A DNA stretch of 64,000 nucleotides from Xestospongia bergquistia. Taxonomy: Eukaryota > Porifera > Demospongiae > Haplosclerida > Petrosiidae. Location: NCBI GenBank assembly GCA_963965975.1, contig OZ014411.1, positions 24,163,249-24,227,248 on the forward strand, read 5' to 3'. How positions within the stretch are numbered: position 1 is the stretch's first letter; each line of letters begins with the position of its first letter. The notes under the pieces are model-generated. The model was not told the origin of the DNA and searched no databases. It worked only from the letters and a program-made list of their open reading frames with translations. Shown in pieces: positions 52,801 to 64,000 of the stretch. Position numbers and translations under genes: made by a program.

Positions 52801-55027
52801 ACATTTTTCTACTTTCTAGCATGTTAACAATGAGGGATTACATCAGATGCTTTGATAGTAAGTAGTCTGGCAGATTACCTTTAGCTGAGAATGATAACAA
52901 GATATATTGCTAATTAACTGTAAACCAATTAGTGGGTGAGCTTGATTGATCTATCATTATCATGTAATAAAACAATTTACTAATAATAGTCAATCAAACA
53001 GTACTACGTTAAAATAATGAAAAGTCCAAATTCTACCTAATATATAGATTATTTTACAAATGCTACAATATCGAAAACAATATTATTAAATTATTACAAT
53101 TTAGCTTATGATGGGGATGTCCCTTTTTGTCTAGTCCACCTTGTCTATTCATATATGATATCCCTGTACTTGATAAACACATAAAATTATATCCATCTTC
53201 TTCATTATAAACTTACATTTTTTTTCTTTACTTAGCATTGCACACCTTGCGCTATCTCTCAATTTTCTCTTGTTAACTCTCGTCATAGTACAAAACAAAG
53301 GGCATGTGCTATCTTCAAGTATTATTTAACACTATATTAGATTATAATTATAGAATGATGTTATATGCCATCATCCATATTTTTCCATTGGCATGACAGC
53401 TTGCTCAAGCTCACCCTACAATAAAATATAATGAATAATAAAAAAGTATTTAAAGATGCATTCTAAGGAGTCTATTTAGTTCTGTTGCCTTCAATTGTGT
53501 GATTTCTTTTCCAAACACAGTCAATAGTCTTAATATAAACTGTCATCATGAAGTTGCAACGACCTTTAACTTTGTGAAAAGTAATAATTATTATCTGAAT
53601 GTGAATATTCTACCATTCTCTTTAAGTTTTGTGCTTATTTTTTAAAAAATCTAATTTGCCAAATCTATAGAACATTTACAGTATGACATTGAAAGTCATA
53701 GATCATTTATTGCTAATTAAAAATGGAGAAATGTACCAAAATTAAGAGTATTATTAAGTAATAAATGTAGATCTTAACTTGTAGAAATATTCTATAGACA
53801 TTTCTTTAAAATAATTGTCTTTATTTGAAATTCGAGTCCTGAGATTTCATAAGAATTGTGGTATTTTTAGTTAATTTTAATTAGTTTATATTACTATTTG
53901 TACATATAAATTAATTTAACGTACAGTTTGAAATTGTGTATTAAACATTATTTGTTTGTTTGTTTTGTAGTATTTGTATGCATTCTCTGTTACTCCATTA
54001 AAACAAATGGATCACAAAGATCTTATACAACAACCTGAAGCTGTTACTGACAGCCCATATAAGGAAATACTTAAATCAAAGGTATATTATGTGCATATAC
54101 ATACATACTGATTTGAATGAGTGTACATGTGTAATACATACCACACAGTAGTTTGATTGTGCCTAATAAACCATATAAGGATATCCAATATAAACAATAC
54201 AAATACTACTGTATAGCAATGTATGCTAATATAATATAATGATATATTATACTACATTGTATATATGTAATAATGAACTACTATATAACAAACTAGTATA
54301 CATTATATTATAGAGGCCTACTGAAGAACAGTCAGTTGCTAGTAATTTTTTCTTTGATGCTAAAGAAATTGAAGCAACTAGAAAGCAACAACAGAGAGAA
54401 CAAGAGAGATTAATGAGACAATTTGGTAAGAGAAAGATACACATCTTTGGTATTTCATTTATGTACTTCTACTTCTCAGATCCTTCTTTACCCCCGGCCA
54501 AGAGGCGTCCTAATACTCGACCACCTCCTCAACCTAGAGGACCTTGTTGGTTTTGTTTAAGTAGTCCTGAAGTAGAGAAACATCTCATTGTCTCTATAGG
54601 AAATCATGTACTATATACATGTAGTTATATTCACACTAAATTGTATATGTACTCTATTAATTATTGATATAATGTATTGGTGTGGTTGTTGATGATTAAT
54701 AGTTATAGTAGAGTATAAAACAAATACTACTATTATGTAGCCTTTCTTCTTAAGTTATTATGTATTGTTATTACTACAACACTAATGCTATGAGATTGTT
54801 TATTTTACAAATCAATATTTCATGTTACTACGCTAGATATGATTATAGTAGTACATGAACTTACTCTTGGTGTGGTTGTCTATGATTACAGTAGTACATT
54901 ACATCTAGATGTAGTACAGGTGTAGTTGTAGTATGTTGAGTAATGCTATTATTATATTGTCTTTGATGTGAAATCATTGTAACATACTACATTTGTTATA
55001 TGTGTTAGCAATGTTGTGTACCGATGT

Positions 55028-55093
<66 letters not shown>

Positions 55094-58000
55094 TCCCTCT
55101 AGTCTTATTTAGCTTTAGGTAAAGGAGGATTACTAGATGAACATATCCTTATATTACCAATAGGACATTATCCTTCATCTGTTGATACACCTCAAGTATG
55201 TATATGTACACAATACCAGACATTTTTAATGAATTATGTGTGAGCATGACAAAATACTAGGAGAGCTCTTGATGTGTTATACTCTAATGTCAAACAATTT
55301 CTCCTGAACTAAGTAACAATAACACATTAATAATTTGTCTTAAATATATATATTAACATTGGGTCAAAAATGCTTCCAACGTTAATAAATGCTGTGATGT
55401 TTTATCAAGGAACTATAGCACACATAACTTTAATTCATGTCGTATACAGTTTTGAGTACAACAATTATACTGTAGTTACTTAGATTAGTTTTATTAATGA
55501 TTAGTTAACACAATCAATGATTAGACTTTAAATGTTTTTATGTCAAAAAGAATCACAGTTTAACAAATACCATGACTTTATGAAAGAAATACACCACAGA
55601 TATATACATTTACACAATAATACAGTTATATTTGTATCAATTGATACAAGTGCATTTATACTAACTTTCTTTTTATAATGTTATAATGTTTATAATTAAT
55701 TTTCTTTCTTTTTCTTTATGATGTTAGGAGGTTATGGAAGAGATTATAATGTTCAAACAATCTTTAAAGAAATATTTTGAAAGTAAAAAGCAATGTTGTG
55801 TTATGTACGAGAGAAACTTTCGGTCACAACATTTACAAATACAAGTAAGAAATATTTACAATGTTAATGTTAACTTTATTAACAAAGTACATGTACTATA
55901 TACCTTGTTGACATGCTAATTCCTTATATTACTTTAAAATGTCATATCTCTTACAATTTTGTTAAATGTTGTTTACTTGTCACATGCAACAATAAGTCTG
56001 AATATACTATGTTGCCAAATATAGCTAATAGAACAGTCTGGCATGCAAAATGTTCCAGGTAGTAATAAAGTTAATGTAATCAGATGTTATTGCCAAATCT
56101 ATTATGTACTACTTTAAAATTTGATATGAAGTAATATGTTTTAACTACTGAGCCAATAAATGCAATTAGATGCAAGTGGTATGCAATGAATGTGACTAAT
56201 GATGAATCAAACATTTTTGGTTAAGTAGCTTCTTTCTTTGTCATGTAGCATGTATGTCTTTGTGTAATTTTTCACAATACATAAATGATGAAGTCATTAC
56301 CATATGATTTACAAGATTGATTCAATTTGTATAGTTTCTATTTGATTTGCACATCATGAAGTATTAATCATGATTATTATGACCTTTGACCCAGCTAGAG
56401 TCTAATTCATTTGAGATGACTACAAATGATGTTTACTGTTTGTTTAGATGACAAACAACATGGAGCATATGGTCCTAGTTTGTTTTGTATCTATTGTTCT
56501 TTTTTATAATATAGCTTGTTTAATAGCATGTGGGTAATATACAAATACATCAAAGAGATACACACAGTATAGTTATTAGTTAGGTGATGCTCGATGTTTA
56601 GTGTATGTATATATATATAGCTTTACATTTAAATGATTCAGTTATTATATAATGCTCAACTTAATTGTTATTATAATTATTAAAGACTATAATTATGGTT
56701 GTATTGGAAAGTAATGCTGTAATGCTATAGTATTGATCAGTAAATGAATGTATGTATTTGCTATTGTTTACATGTCCTTTAACTGAAGCCTTAGATTTTT
56801 TATATGAGTCATCTTATAAAATATTAGAGTACTGTATACCTCTTTTATAGGTTGTACCACTTCCTGTAACAGACGGAAACATTTTGAGACAAGCTTTTAT
56901 TGATCATGGAAAGCAACATAAAGTAGAGTTTGCAGAAATTGATAGAAGCACTGATCTCAACAAGGTACTTGTACATGTAATGCATGGTTAACTCACTCTG
57001 CTCTCAAATATAAGTCAATCTTTTTTGTTTCATAATTCCTCAAATTTTATATGTCAAGTTACCTTACTAAATGTTGTGTCTGAAAGTGGCCTCTTTTGTG
57101 GTAAATTCTTTTACAATCCACTTTAATTGTAATGCATTAGATATAGTAACAACAATAGCTAATAGTCAGATCCTAATGTACATGTATTAAATAAACTCTT
57201 GAATTTCAAAGTTTATCCTGATGTAGATAGACCTATTTAATATAATTATAGCTATCACATATCATGCTCTCGCTAAGTATTGTCATAAGAACACATAACA
57301 TGATTATAGTATTAGCTGTATATTTAAATTAAAGTATGTCATAAGTTACATATAAATTCATGTATTAAAACACAATGAAGCCATCTATGTGACTTACTAG
57401 GTGAAAGATAACATCAATAGATTTTAGTAGAGTTTAAATTGACTGCCCATGAATGTCTCTAGACACATCTTTTGTCAATAACACTCTTTCATCTTTGCCA
57501 TATACAAAAATAACTATACCCTGATCCATCAATAACAACTTTGTGATCCACTAATAATTACTCATTGTCTACTATATATGGTACAAGCAATAAAGCATGT
57601 ATACACTTATCAATTTTCTTAGATCAGTTATCTATAATATCGTTATGTAATTTTAGATGGTTCCTTCTGGTGCTCCTTATTTTATAGTGGAGTTTTCTGA
57701 TGGTCCTAGTCTATTAGCAAGAATCAAAGGTTTCTTTCCTATACAATTTGGCAGGTATGTTAGTGTGCATACATTGTTATGACATTTACATTGTATTCAA
57801 ATACAGATATAGTAGACAAATTTTTAGTATGGGTTGAAAATAACTTGTATTTATCCTTAATTAAATGATAAGAACATTTCATGATAATTGTAAATCAGAA
57901 CAACTGGCAATTCAAATCCCCTATGTTCTAGTCAATCACATTGTTATATGTAAATATCATTAAAACTAAGACTCTTGTAGACAAACTGGATTGCCAGTTC

Positions 58001-58635
58001 AAAAGTTACTTCCTATAAGTGTTAACATAATTGATGGTTCAAGATATTCAAGTGGCTCTATTACTCTATACCTACAACATCTTTATTTAAAAAGTGGCAC
58101 TTAGTAGTTATTGTACCATTTATACATTTCCTTTAACTGCCAGTGCATACAGCACTAACTGGGAGCACAGTACAATGATGGGTATGATTAGTCATGGTTG
58201 AAGCTTCTTGCCGGTTACCTCACTTCTCTATATTAGAGTCAGTATCTTTGAAAACAATTATAGGATTATTTTTTCAATTTTAATCTTGTTATTAACTCAT
58301 CCATATTCAGTACTAGCAAATGTGGTATGAGTGAGGAATTTACAGTAACAGAATCATTATCAATACAATCTTAGAACATTTTACAAATATTATATGCTAC
58401 ACTACATTAACAGACAACTACATACATGTACATATAAACATTGGTTATCACTATGCATTTAATTATTGAATACTTCTCTCTTTCTAGAGAAGTTCTGGCC
58501 TCTCCTTTGATTCTTAATGTTCCTAACAAAGTGAACTGGAAGAATTGTACATTATCTAAAGAAGAAGAAACTGAAATGACATTGAAATTTAGAGACAACT
58601 TTCAACCTTTTGATTTTACACTTGAAGATGATTAA
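49868..58635 (+). CDS. CWF19L1: CWF19-like protein 1 (DBR1-like/CwfJ domain splicing-associated protein)
   Basis: Sixteen exons: 49868-49875, 49961-50045, 51109-51193, 51301-51408, 51676-51782, 52049-52177, 52303-52421, 52592-52679, 53971-54081, 54314-54425, 54480-54607, 55103-55195, 55728-55844, 56851-56964, 57657-57754, 58488-58635. They give 549 residues, close to the roughly 540 of animal CWF19L1. The N-terminal half ([39 protein letters not shown]) is the metallophosphatase-like part. Residues 318 onward hold the CwfJ/HIT-like part: [16 protein letters not shown] (338-353), [10 protein letters not shown] with H374 and H382, and QHLQIQ with H426. The C-terminus ([11 protein letters not shown]) is the CwfJ C-terminal 2 domain. 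The family is tied to late spliceosome complexes in the nucleus. The first exon codes for fewer than three codons. The exon 12 acceptor directly follows a long CT repeat. Confidence 0.93.
52680..53970. other. Long intron 8 of the CWF19L1 orthologue
   Basis: About 1.3 kb between exons 8 and 9. I recognise no exon or mobile element; the sequence near 53,100-53,410 is somewhat richer in CT and could be an old insertion. Confidence 0.4.
55029..55100 (+). repeat. CT microsatellite forming the polypyrimidine tract of an acceptor
   Basis: About thirty CT units are followed by CCCTCTCCCTCT and then the AG at 55,101-55,102 that opens exon 12 of the CWF19L1 gene. The repeat therefore occupies the splicing pyrimidine tract. 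Confidence 0.95.
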
Positions 58636-59118
58636 AGCTATATTTGTGTTTTACATGATTCAACTGAAACAATGATTCTTATTATTCTAATATCATAACT
58701 CTTTCAGCAAGGAATACTCTCACATACATTGATATTATATAAAATTCACTGTAAGAAATATGTTTGAGCATGTGTACAAGCTAAATGAGTTATTCTCATA
58801 TTCGACTCATATTAAAATCTTACTAACTACAGACATATACCTGTAGTCACAAGTAAAAATATTTTTACATGCGTGACACTAAATTATAATAGACATTATT
58901 TGTAACATACCTTGAACAGGTTGGATTGTGTAACATTTACTTATGGATGTTCATGAGGCTTTTCAAAACACTGCTCAACCAACTGTTATTATATATTGTA
59001 ATCTGTTACATCATTACTCTACACACCTTCTTCCCCCACATGATAGACAAGCCTTATAACTGCTAGACATTTTATATGAAAGCTAGTTATGTAGTATGAA
59101 CGGAGTAACCTCAGTGTA
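58636..59118. other. Intergenic gap between CWF19L1 and the NIDO-EGF gene
   Basis: This 483-base stretch must hold the 3' UTR of the first and the promoter of the second gene, both on the plus strand. No clear TATA box or AATAAA was found. Confidence 0.5.
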
Positions 59119-62100
59119 ATGACTGCCTTCTACCTGTGTGTGTTGTTGGGGTTTCTTTTGTTCCTAACAAGAGCAGGTAAATAAATAGAAATGATGTACA
59201 TTACTTTACAGTATGTTATCATAGGAGCAACTTCTCATCTTCCTTTCTTTGATCTTGGTCCACAAGCTAGAGTACTTGATGATGTTGATGATATCACTAG
59301 CTTAGTTAATCTACCTTCAAGTTTTTATATTGGAAACCTTACTTTTAATACTTCATATGTGAGATATCAATATTATTAATTACAGGCATATAGCACTTTG
59401 TGAACTTATAATAACATTAGCATTAGCTACCCACTGTCTGACACATTACCATGAAACTTCATTTGCTGTACATAGATCTTTCATAATACATGATTGTTTT
59501 GTGATATACATACACACACACACATTATTATATATTATATATTATTTATGTATGTATGAATATATATATGTGTGTATGATTATGTATGTTACAACTATCA
59601 TCATTTTCAAAAGATTACAACAATTATTATTTAATTTTTGTTCAGGTAAGTTCAAATGGTCTCATCAGTTTTGGAGCATCTTATCGTGAATGGGTTCCTG
59701 AACCGTTTCCATTGTCATCTGCTATAGTAGTAGCACCATTTTGGGATGATATCCAACTGACTGAGACAGGAGTAGCTCAGTACAATATCATCACTTCAGC
59801 TAATGGTTCAACAATCATTGATCAAGTGGAGTCTTTTTTGAAGACAAACCAAAGTGTAGAGTTGGATTTAGATTGGGTTATAGTGGCAAAATGGGTGAAT
59901 GTCTGTCCATATGGAAATAAGTTTTGCACATCTATTCAAGCAAGTTTTTTATTAATTTAAATGTTGTTATATATTCTTTCTTTTACAGCCTAATACATTC
60001 CAGGTTGTGGTTGCATCACAAGGGTCAATTTCTTATGCTATATTTACCTATAAATGTGATCTATTGAGATGGACTAATCACAATGCAGCAGTTGGCTATA
60101 GTGCTGGTCCTAACTTTTTTAAAGAACATCCACTATCTAGAAAAGAAAATGTTACAGACATTGACTGTCTCAATAATCCTCCATCTTTATGGTCTAATCT
60201 TGTTTACAAACTAAGTGGAGGTGATAAAAATATAATTATTTCATTACTCATATACATACTATATTAATAGAAGTGGTATGTGAACCATCTTGTGTCAATG
60301 GAACATGTATTTTGGATGGAGTGTGTCAATGTTTTAGTGGATGGACTGGACCTATTTGTAATCAAGGTAGTAATGATCTATCACTATATATAGAGAATAT
60401 CAAATTAATAATTATTAATCATACTTCAACTATTTGACACTATAATTATATTATGACAACAACAACTCTTATTTCAGTACATTGTGTACCCACCTGTGCT
60501 CGTGGTAGTTGTGTAGGACCTAATACATGTCAATGTGATCCTGGATGGACAGGACGGAGCTGTAGAATAGGTTAGTCATCCAATCAGATAAACAAAGGCA
60601 ATAAAATAGTATATTTTCATGTGTATGCATAGTACAATTAAAGGATAATATTACAGTATAAATTAAGTTTCATCACCAGATATCAATGAATGCAATGATA
60701 CTAGTATCTGTGGTCACTACTGTAACAATACACAAGGATCATACTACTGTTACTGTCGAGATGGATTTATGTTACAAAATGATGGAAAAACATGTCAAGG
60801 TATATATAAATAACTTGTTAGTTAATAATGTCAACAATTTACTAGATATCAATGAGTGTACCTTACCTGATCGTGTTTGTTCACATTTCTGTACAAATAC
60901 AAATGGGTCCTATTATTGTTCATGTAGAGGTGGTTATACTCTCACTGATAATGAAGACTGTTTAGGTATATATTGTATAGTTTACTATATGGATCATATG
61001 TTATATCATTACTAGATAATAATGAGTGTTTAAGTGGTAATGGAGGATGTCAACAAGTGTGTGTTAATACTAATGGAAGTTATTATTGTGACTGTCAAAC
61101 AGGATACAGACTGAAATCTGATAACATCTCTTGTATAGGTGAGTAATAATTACACACTTGTTGATCTCTCACACTGATTATGACAATATTTTTACATAAA
61201 TTTATTTAAAAAGTATAATTGTCATTATATTAGATGTTGATGAATGCAGAGAGAATCGTCATAATTGCAGCATTCTGGAAGTATGTCAGAACAAAGTTGG
61301 TGGTTTTCATTGTAATTGCAAACCTGAATACCAGAGAAATATTACTACTGGTAACTGTGAAGGTAGGGACTGTCATGTGTACAGTGTGATTGTGTGAATT
61401 ATATGTTTATTGTTAAAGCTAATTATTGTAACATAAAAATTTTATTGAGCAATATCTTCAACACAGTCACATTGTGTAAAATTTAATAGATTGTACTTTC
61501 ATAGTAATTGTAACAATTGACTATGAAATCTATAGTATAGAAATGATAACAATTATATATGTAGACAACACAATTATAATAATAATAATTGATAGCATTA
61601 TAATTTTTATAACAATTTACTACATGGTCTATAAAATCTATAGTAATAGTTATAACAATTAAATACATGGACAACAAAATTATGACAATTAACTACATGG
61701 TCTATAACATCTATAGTAATAGTTACAACAATTAAATACATGGACAACAAAATTATGACAATTAACTACATGGTCTATAAAATATATTGTAATAGTTACA
61801 ACAATTAACTACACAGACAATAAAATTATGACAATTAACTACATGGTCTATAAAATATATTGTAATAGTTACAACAATTAGCTACATGGACAACAAAATT
61901 ATGACAATTAACTACATGGTCTATAAAATATATTGTAATAGTTACAACAATTAACTACATGGACAACAAAATTATGACAATTAACTACATGGGTTTATTA
62001 ATTTAACAGCTGCAACTATGACAATCAAGTGATATCAGCAATGTAACAGTTATAATAAGTTTGCATCTTCACATTTATGTTATCCTGGTTAATATATTAG

Positions 62101-63074
62101 CTAGTTTAGCGTGTAACTCTAAATTTTCAGAAGCTAGTGAAGATGATAAATTAATGGTCACAAAGCATGGAAGGTGTCCTAAGGAAATATATGCTATAAT
62201 ATGTTTTATCAAAAGCACATTGTCTAATTCAAGCACTTTTGTACAATTTTGTGACAACTCCTTTTATGAGGTAATGTTAGCTCAATATTCCCCGAGGAAT
62301 ACACAGTACTAGTGGTTAGACAAAGTACCAAGATTCCAAAGATAGAAGTCATTATTTGAGATACAATAATATTTCATTTGTTTTAATTTCCAGTCAGAAA
62401 TAATACTTTTGGGAGATCATACATATAAATATATAAATATGGATATTTTCAAAAAGAATACTTGTAGCTTTTGTTTTGAGGTTAATTAAATTACATTAAA
62501 CTTGGGAAAATTCCTTCAATAGTTGGAAGACTACATATATACTCAATTGTAATCACAGCAGAAACTAAAATTGATCATTTTTGCATTTCAAAGTGATTAA
62601 TCTAAATTATGAGAACTTATATAACTATATATATATAATTTTTAAATTATGATATAAATTTAACACTGGTACTCTTGCACTACATTCATATGTAATGTAG
62701 TATATACCAATGACTATGCTTTATTTATTATGTAGATAAGAATGAATGTTTAACTGGAAATGGAGGATGCTCTCATCTATGTCATAATCATCCTGGTAGT
62801 TTCTTATGTTCATGTTATGGAGGATATAGCTTAATAGACCATTTTTTATGTCAAGGTACTTTAAATACAGTTAATGTTAAAGTCATAAACTACTAGGTTG
62901 TAATAACTAAATGATGACTACGAATTACTCCCTTTCCCATAATTATAGATATAGATGAATGTTCAAATGACACACTTAATAAATGTGAACAAATCTGTAG
63001 GAATACTCCAGGAAACTATACATGTGATTGTCACTCTGGATACATACTGAATAATAATCAAGTTACATGTAAAC
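59119..63074 (+). CDS. Secreted NIDO and EGF-repeat protein (partial, 3' end not seen)
   Basis: Twelve exons are visible: 59119-59176, 59225-59358, 59646-59939, 59989-60220, 60271-60366, 60478-60570, 60680-60799, 60846-60965, 61016-61138, 61234-61362, 62736-62855, 62949-63074; at least 548 residues. Exon 1 is a signal peptide ([14 protein letters not shown]). Exons 3-4 form a NIDO domain as in nidogen and SNED1 ([30 protein letters not shown]). Two plain EGF modules follow (CVNGTC and CARGSC types). Then come six EGF modules, four with a clear calcium-binding start (DINEC, DVDEC, DIDEC) and two reading DNNEC and DKNEC. Each EGF exon has phase 1 on both sides, the usual shuffling-competent form. 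The last donor at 63,075 is good, so the gene continues, but no further exon is seen before 64,000. An extracellular matrix or surface role is expected. Confidence 0.85.
59940..59988 (+). other. GC-AG intron in the NIDO domain
   Basis: Exon 3 ends ATTCAA and the intron starts GCAAGT, ending TTTTACAG. The next GT (CAAGCAAGT) would put a stop at once after the acceptor. Splicing at GC keeps the frame into [10 protein letters not shown], which is required by the domain. Confidence 0.75.
61490..61995. repeat. 73-base minisatellite in intron 10 of the NIDO-EGF gene
   Basis: The segment TACATGGTCTATAA and its variants recur at exactly 73-base steps: 61,621, 61,694, 61,767, 61,840, 61,913 and 61,986. 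Each unit itself contains two related halves, AATTAACTACATGGTCTATA and AATTAACTACATGGACAACA. The left part of the array is more diverged. Confidence 0.93.
61996..62735. other. Remainder of intron 10, no exon recognised
   Basis: An open frame at 62,061-62,312 ([20 protein letters not shown]) is protein-like but lacks cysteine spacing of EGF type and any recognised family. It could be a relic or chance. Confidence 0.35.
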
Positions 63075-63189
63075 GTAAGTATTCAGTCACACTAAACATT
63101 ATAAGAAAATCAGTATATAATGTATACTACTAAAAATTAATGATTATTTTAGTCAATCAAATCGAGCATTCACAGACATTGTCATGGCT

Positions 63190-64000
63190 AGGATAAGTTA
63201 AATTTTACCAGAATACAAATGTTAGGTTGAATCAAGAACCTCCTCATTCATACCAACGGCTCTGAGTCTAATACATAATTTGGCTTTGATAACAATTCCA
63301 GTTTTTCTGTAGGCACAGGGTTATTCATCATACTGGCATCATCTACAATGAAACATAGTGTCAACGTCTCTGGGAGGTATCTTTTTCATTAGGAAAGGAT
63401 GTAATCCACCTTGACTTGTGCTTTCCTTCTGGATTATTCATTCCAGTAATATCCAGCTGGGAACTTATGTTGACACCGAGTAACTTGACTTTGATGCACT
63501 TGGATATCTCTAAACCGAGGGTAATAGACTTTTACCTTAGTGACATCTGGCTTTAAAAGACTAACTACTATATAGAGGCCATGACATGGTCTAGAGAATT
63601 TATGATTTTTGTCAGAATCTTTGTGGGAGAAATTGCTAAGTACCTAATGACCAACTCTATAGGATATTCTAGTAGGCTTTTGGTCATAGAAGGTCTTATA
63701 TTTTTTTGTGTTTTTAGTACTATAATACTGGCTAAGTTCCCATACATCATCTTGTCACATCAATCAGATAAGTCAATATCACTTCAACTGGTATTCTTAC
63801 TAGCCACCATTCAATGTCATCAGAATTTGTCAAGGTTAAGTACTCCATAGGGCTCTTTTGTCCAATAGGAGATAGTTTGAAGTTTTTACCAGTGGGTCAC
63901 CCTTTTTGACCATTTTACATCACGATATTTAGTGGGATGTAGAAGTCCTGTACTTTCTTCAATCTACATTCACTTATCAGATGATCTGAGCTTCCACAGT
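63190..64000 (-). pseudogene. Decayed Gypsy-type LTR retrotransposon fragment
   Basis: Minus-strand readings resemble Gypsy-type polyprotein pieces. At the right edge a CCHC-like or linker stretch (SDHLISEC) appears. Nearer 63,590-63,440 there is a piece with PDVTKVKVYYPRF, IQVHQS and FPAGYYWNE, typical of the region after the integrase in sponge and cnidarian Gypsy elements. Many stops and frame changes interrupt it. It lies inside or just behind the last visible intron of the NIDO-EGF gene. The fragment runs out of the window. Confidence 0.55.

Noticed and set aside
62061..62312. Extra exon or nested gene in intron 10 of the NIDO-EGF gene
   Set aside because: The frame lacks EGF cysteine spacing and suitable phase-1 splice sites, and no known family was recognised.

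Overview
The window is AT-rich invertebrate metazoan DNA: intron-dense genes, introns often only 45-100 bases long with GT-AG ends, many TA and CA/CT microsatellites, and transposon debris. The gene set (tandem DHRS4-like dehydrogenases, tyrosine kinases with an unusual domain order, a CWF19L1 orthologue, a NIDO-EGF matrix protein) and the compact style fit a demosponge such as Amphimedon. That assignment is inference from style and content, not from a marker gene.

Region 1 (1-29,800) is an expanded cluster of short-chain dehydrogenase/reductase genes of the DHRS4 type. Five near-complete nine-exon copies lie on the plus strand at 3105, 7009, 13148, 19028 and 26330; I call them A to E. Each predicts 273 residues. 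A further copy is 5'-truncated (F, 22.9-23.9 kb), one locus keeps only an exon-2 fossil (11.9 kb), and the terminal exon is duplicated behind A and B. C and E sit in a 4.2-4.4 kb segmental duplication. D has lost the acceptor of exon 6 and C has a glycine-to-arginine change in the cofactor loop. Between copies lie an internally deleted ISL2EU-like DNA transposon with intact inverted repeats, a LINE reverse-transcriptase fragment, a probable solo LTR and three fragments of one uncharacterised transposon-derived protein family.

Region 2 (29.8-37.8 kb) is gene-poor. It holds decayed coiled-coil exons, six different minisatellites or duplicated blocks, a GC-rich hairpin and a promoter-like stretch with two E2F-type sites. 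Some unassigned exon-like segments follow at 36.1-37.2 kb.

Region 3 (37.9-49.6 kb) carries two paralogous minus-strand genes encoding an N-terminal PH domain, a tyrosine-rich low-complexity linker and a C-terminal tyrosine kinase domain, with no SH2 or SH3. The first (K1) looks intact (10 exons, 689 residues) and has a possible alternative first exon. The second (K2) has a disrupted linker exon and a changed helix-F aspartate. A plus-strand multi-pass membrane protein gene lies between them.

Region 4 (49.9-64 kb) contains a complete 16-exon CWF19L1 orthologue (549 residues), divergent from K2 with 301 bases between start codons. It is followed by a secreted NIDO-EGF gene that runs past the last exon seen (63,074). 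A decayed Gypsy-type fragment occupies the right edge on the minus strand. No tRNA, rRNA or CRISPR array was seen. All splice sites were read by eye from conserved phase and family sequence; none has transcript support here.
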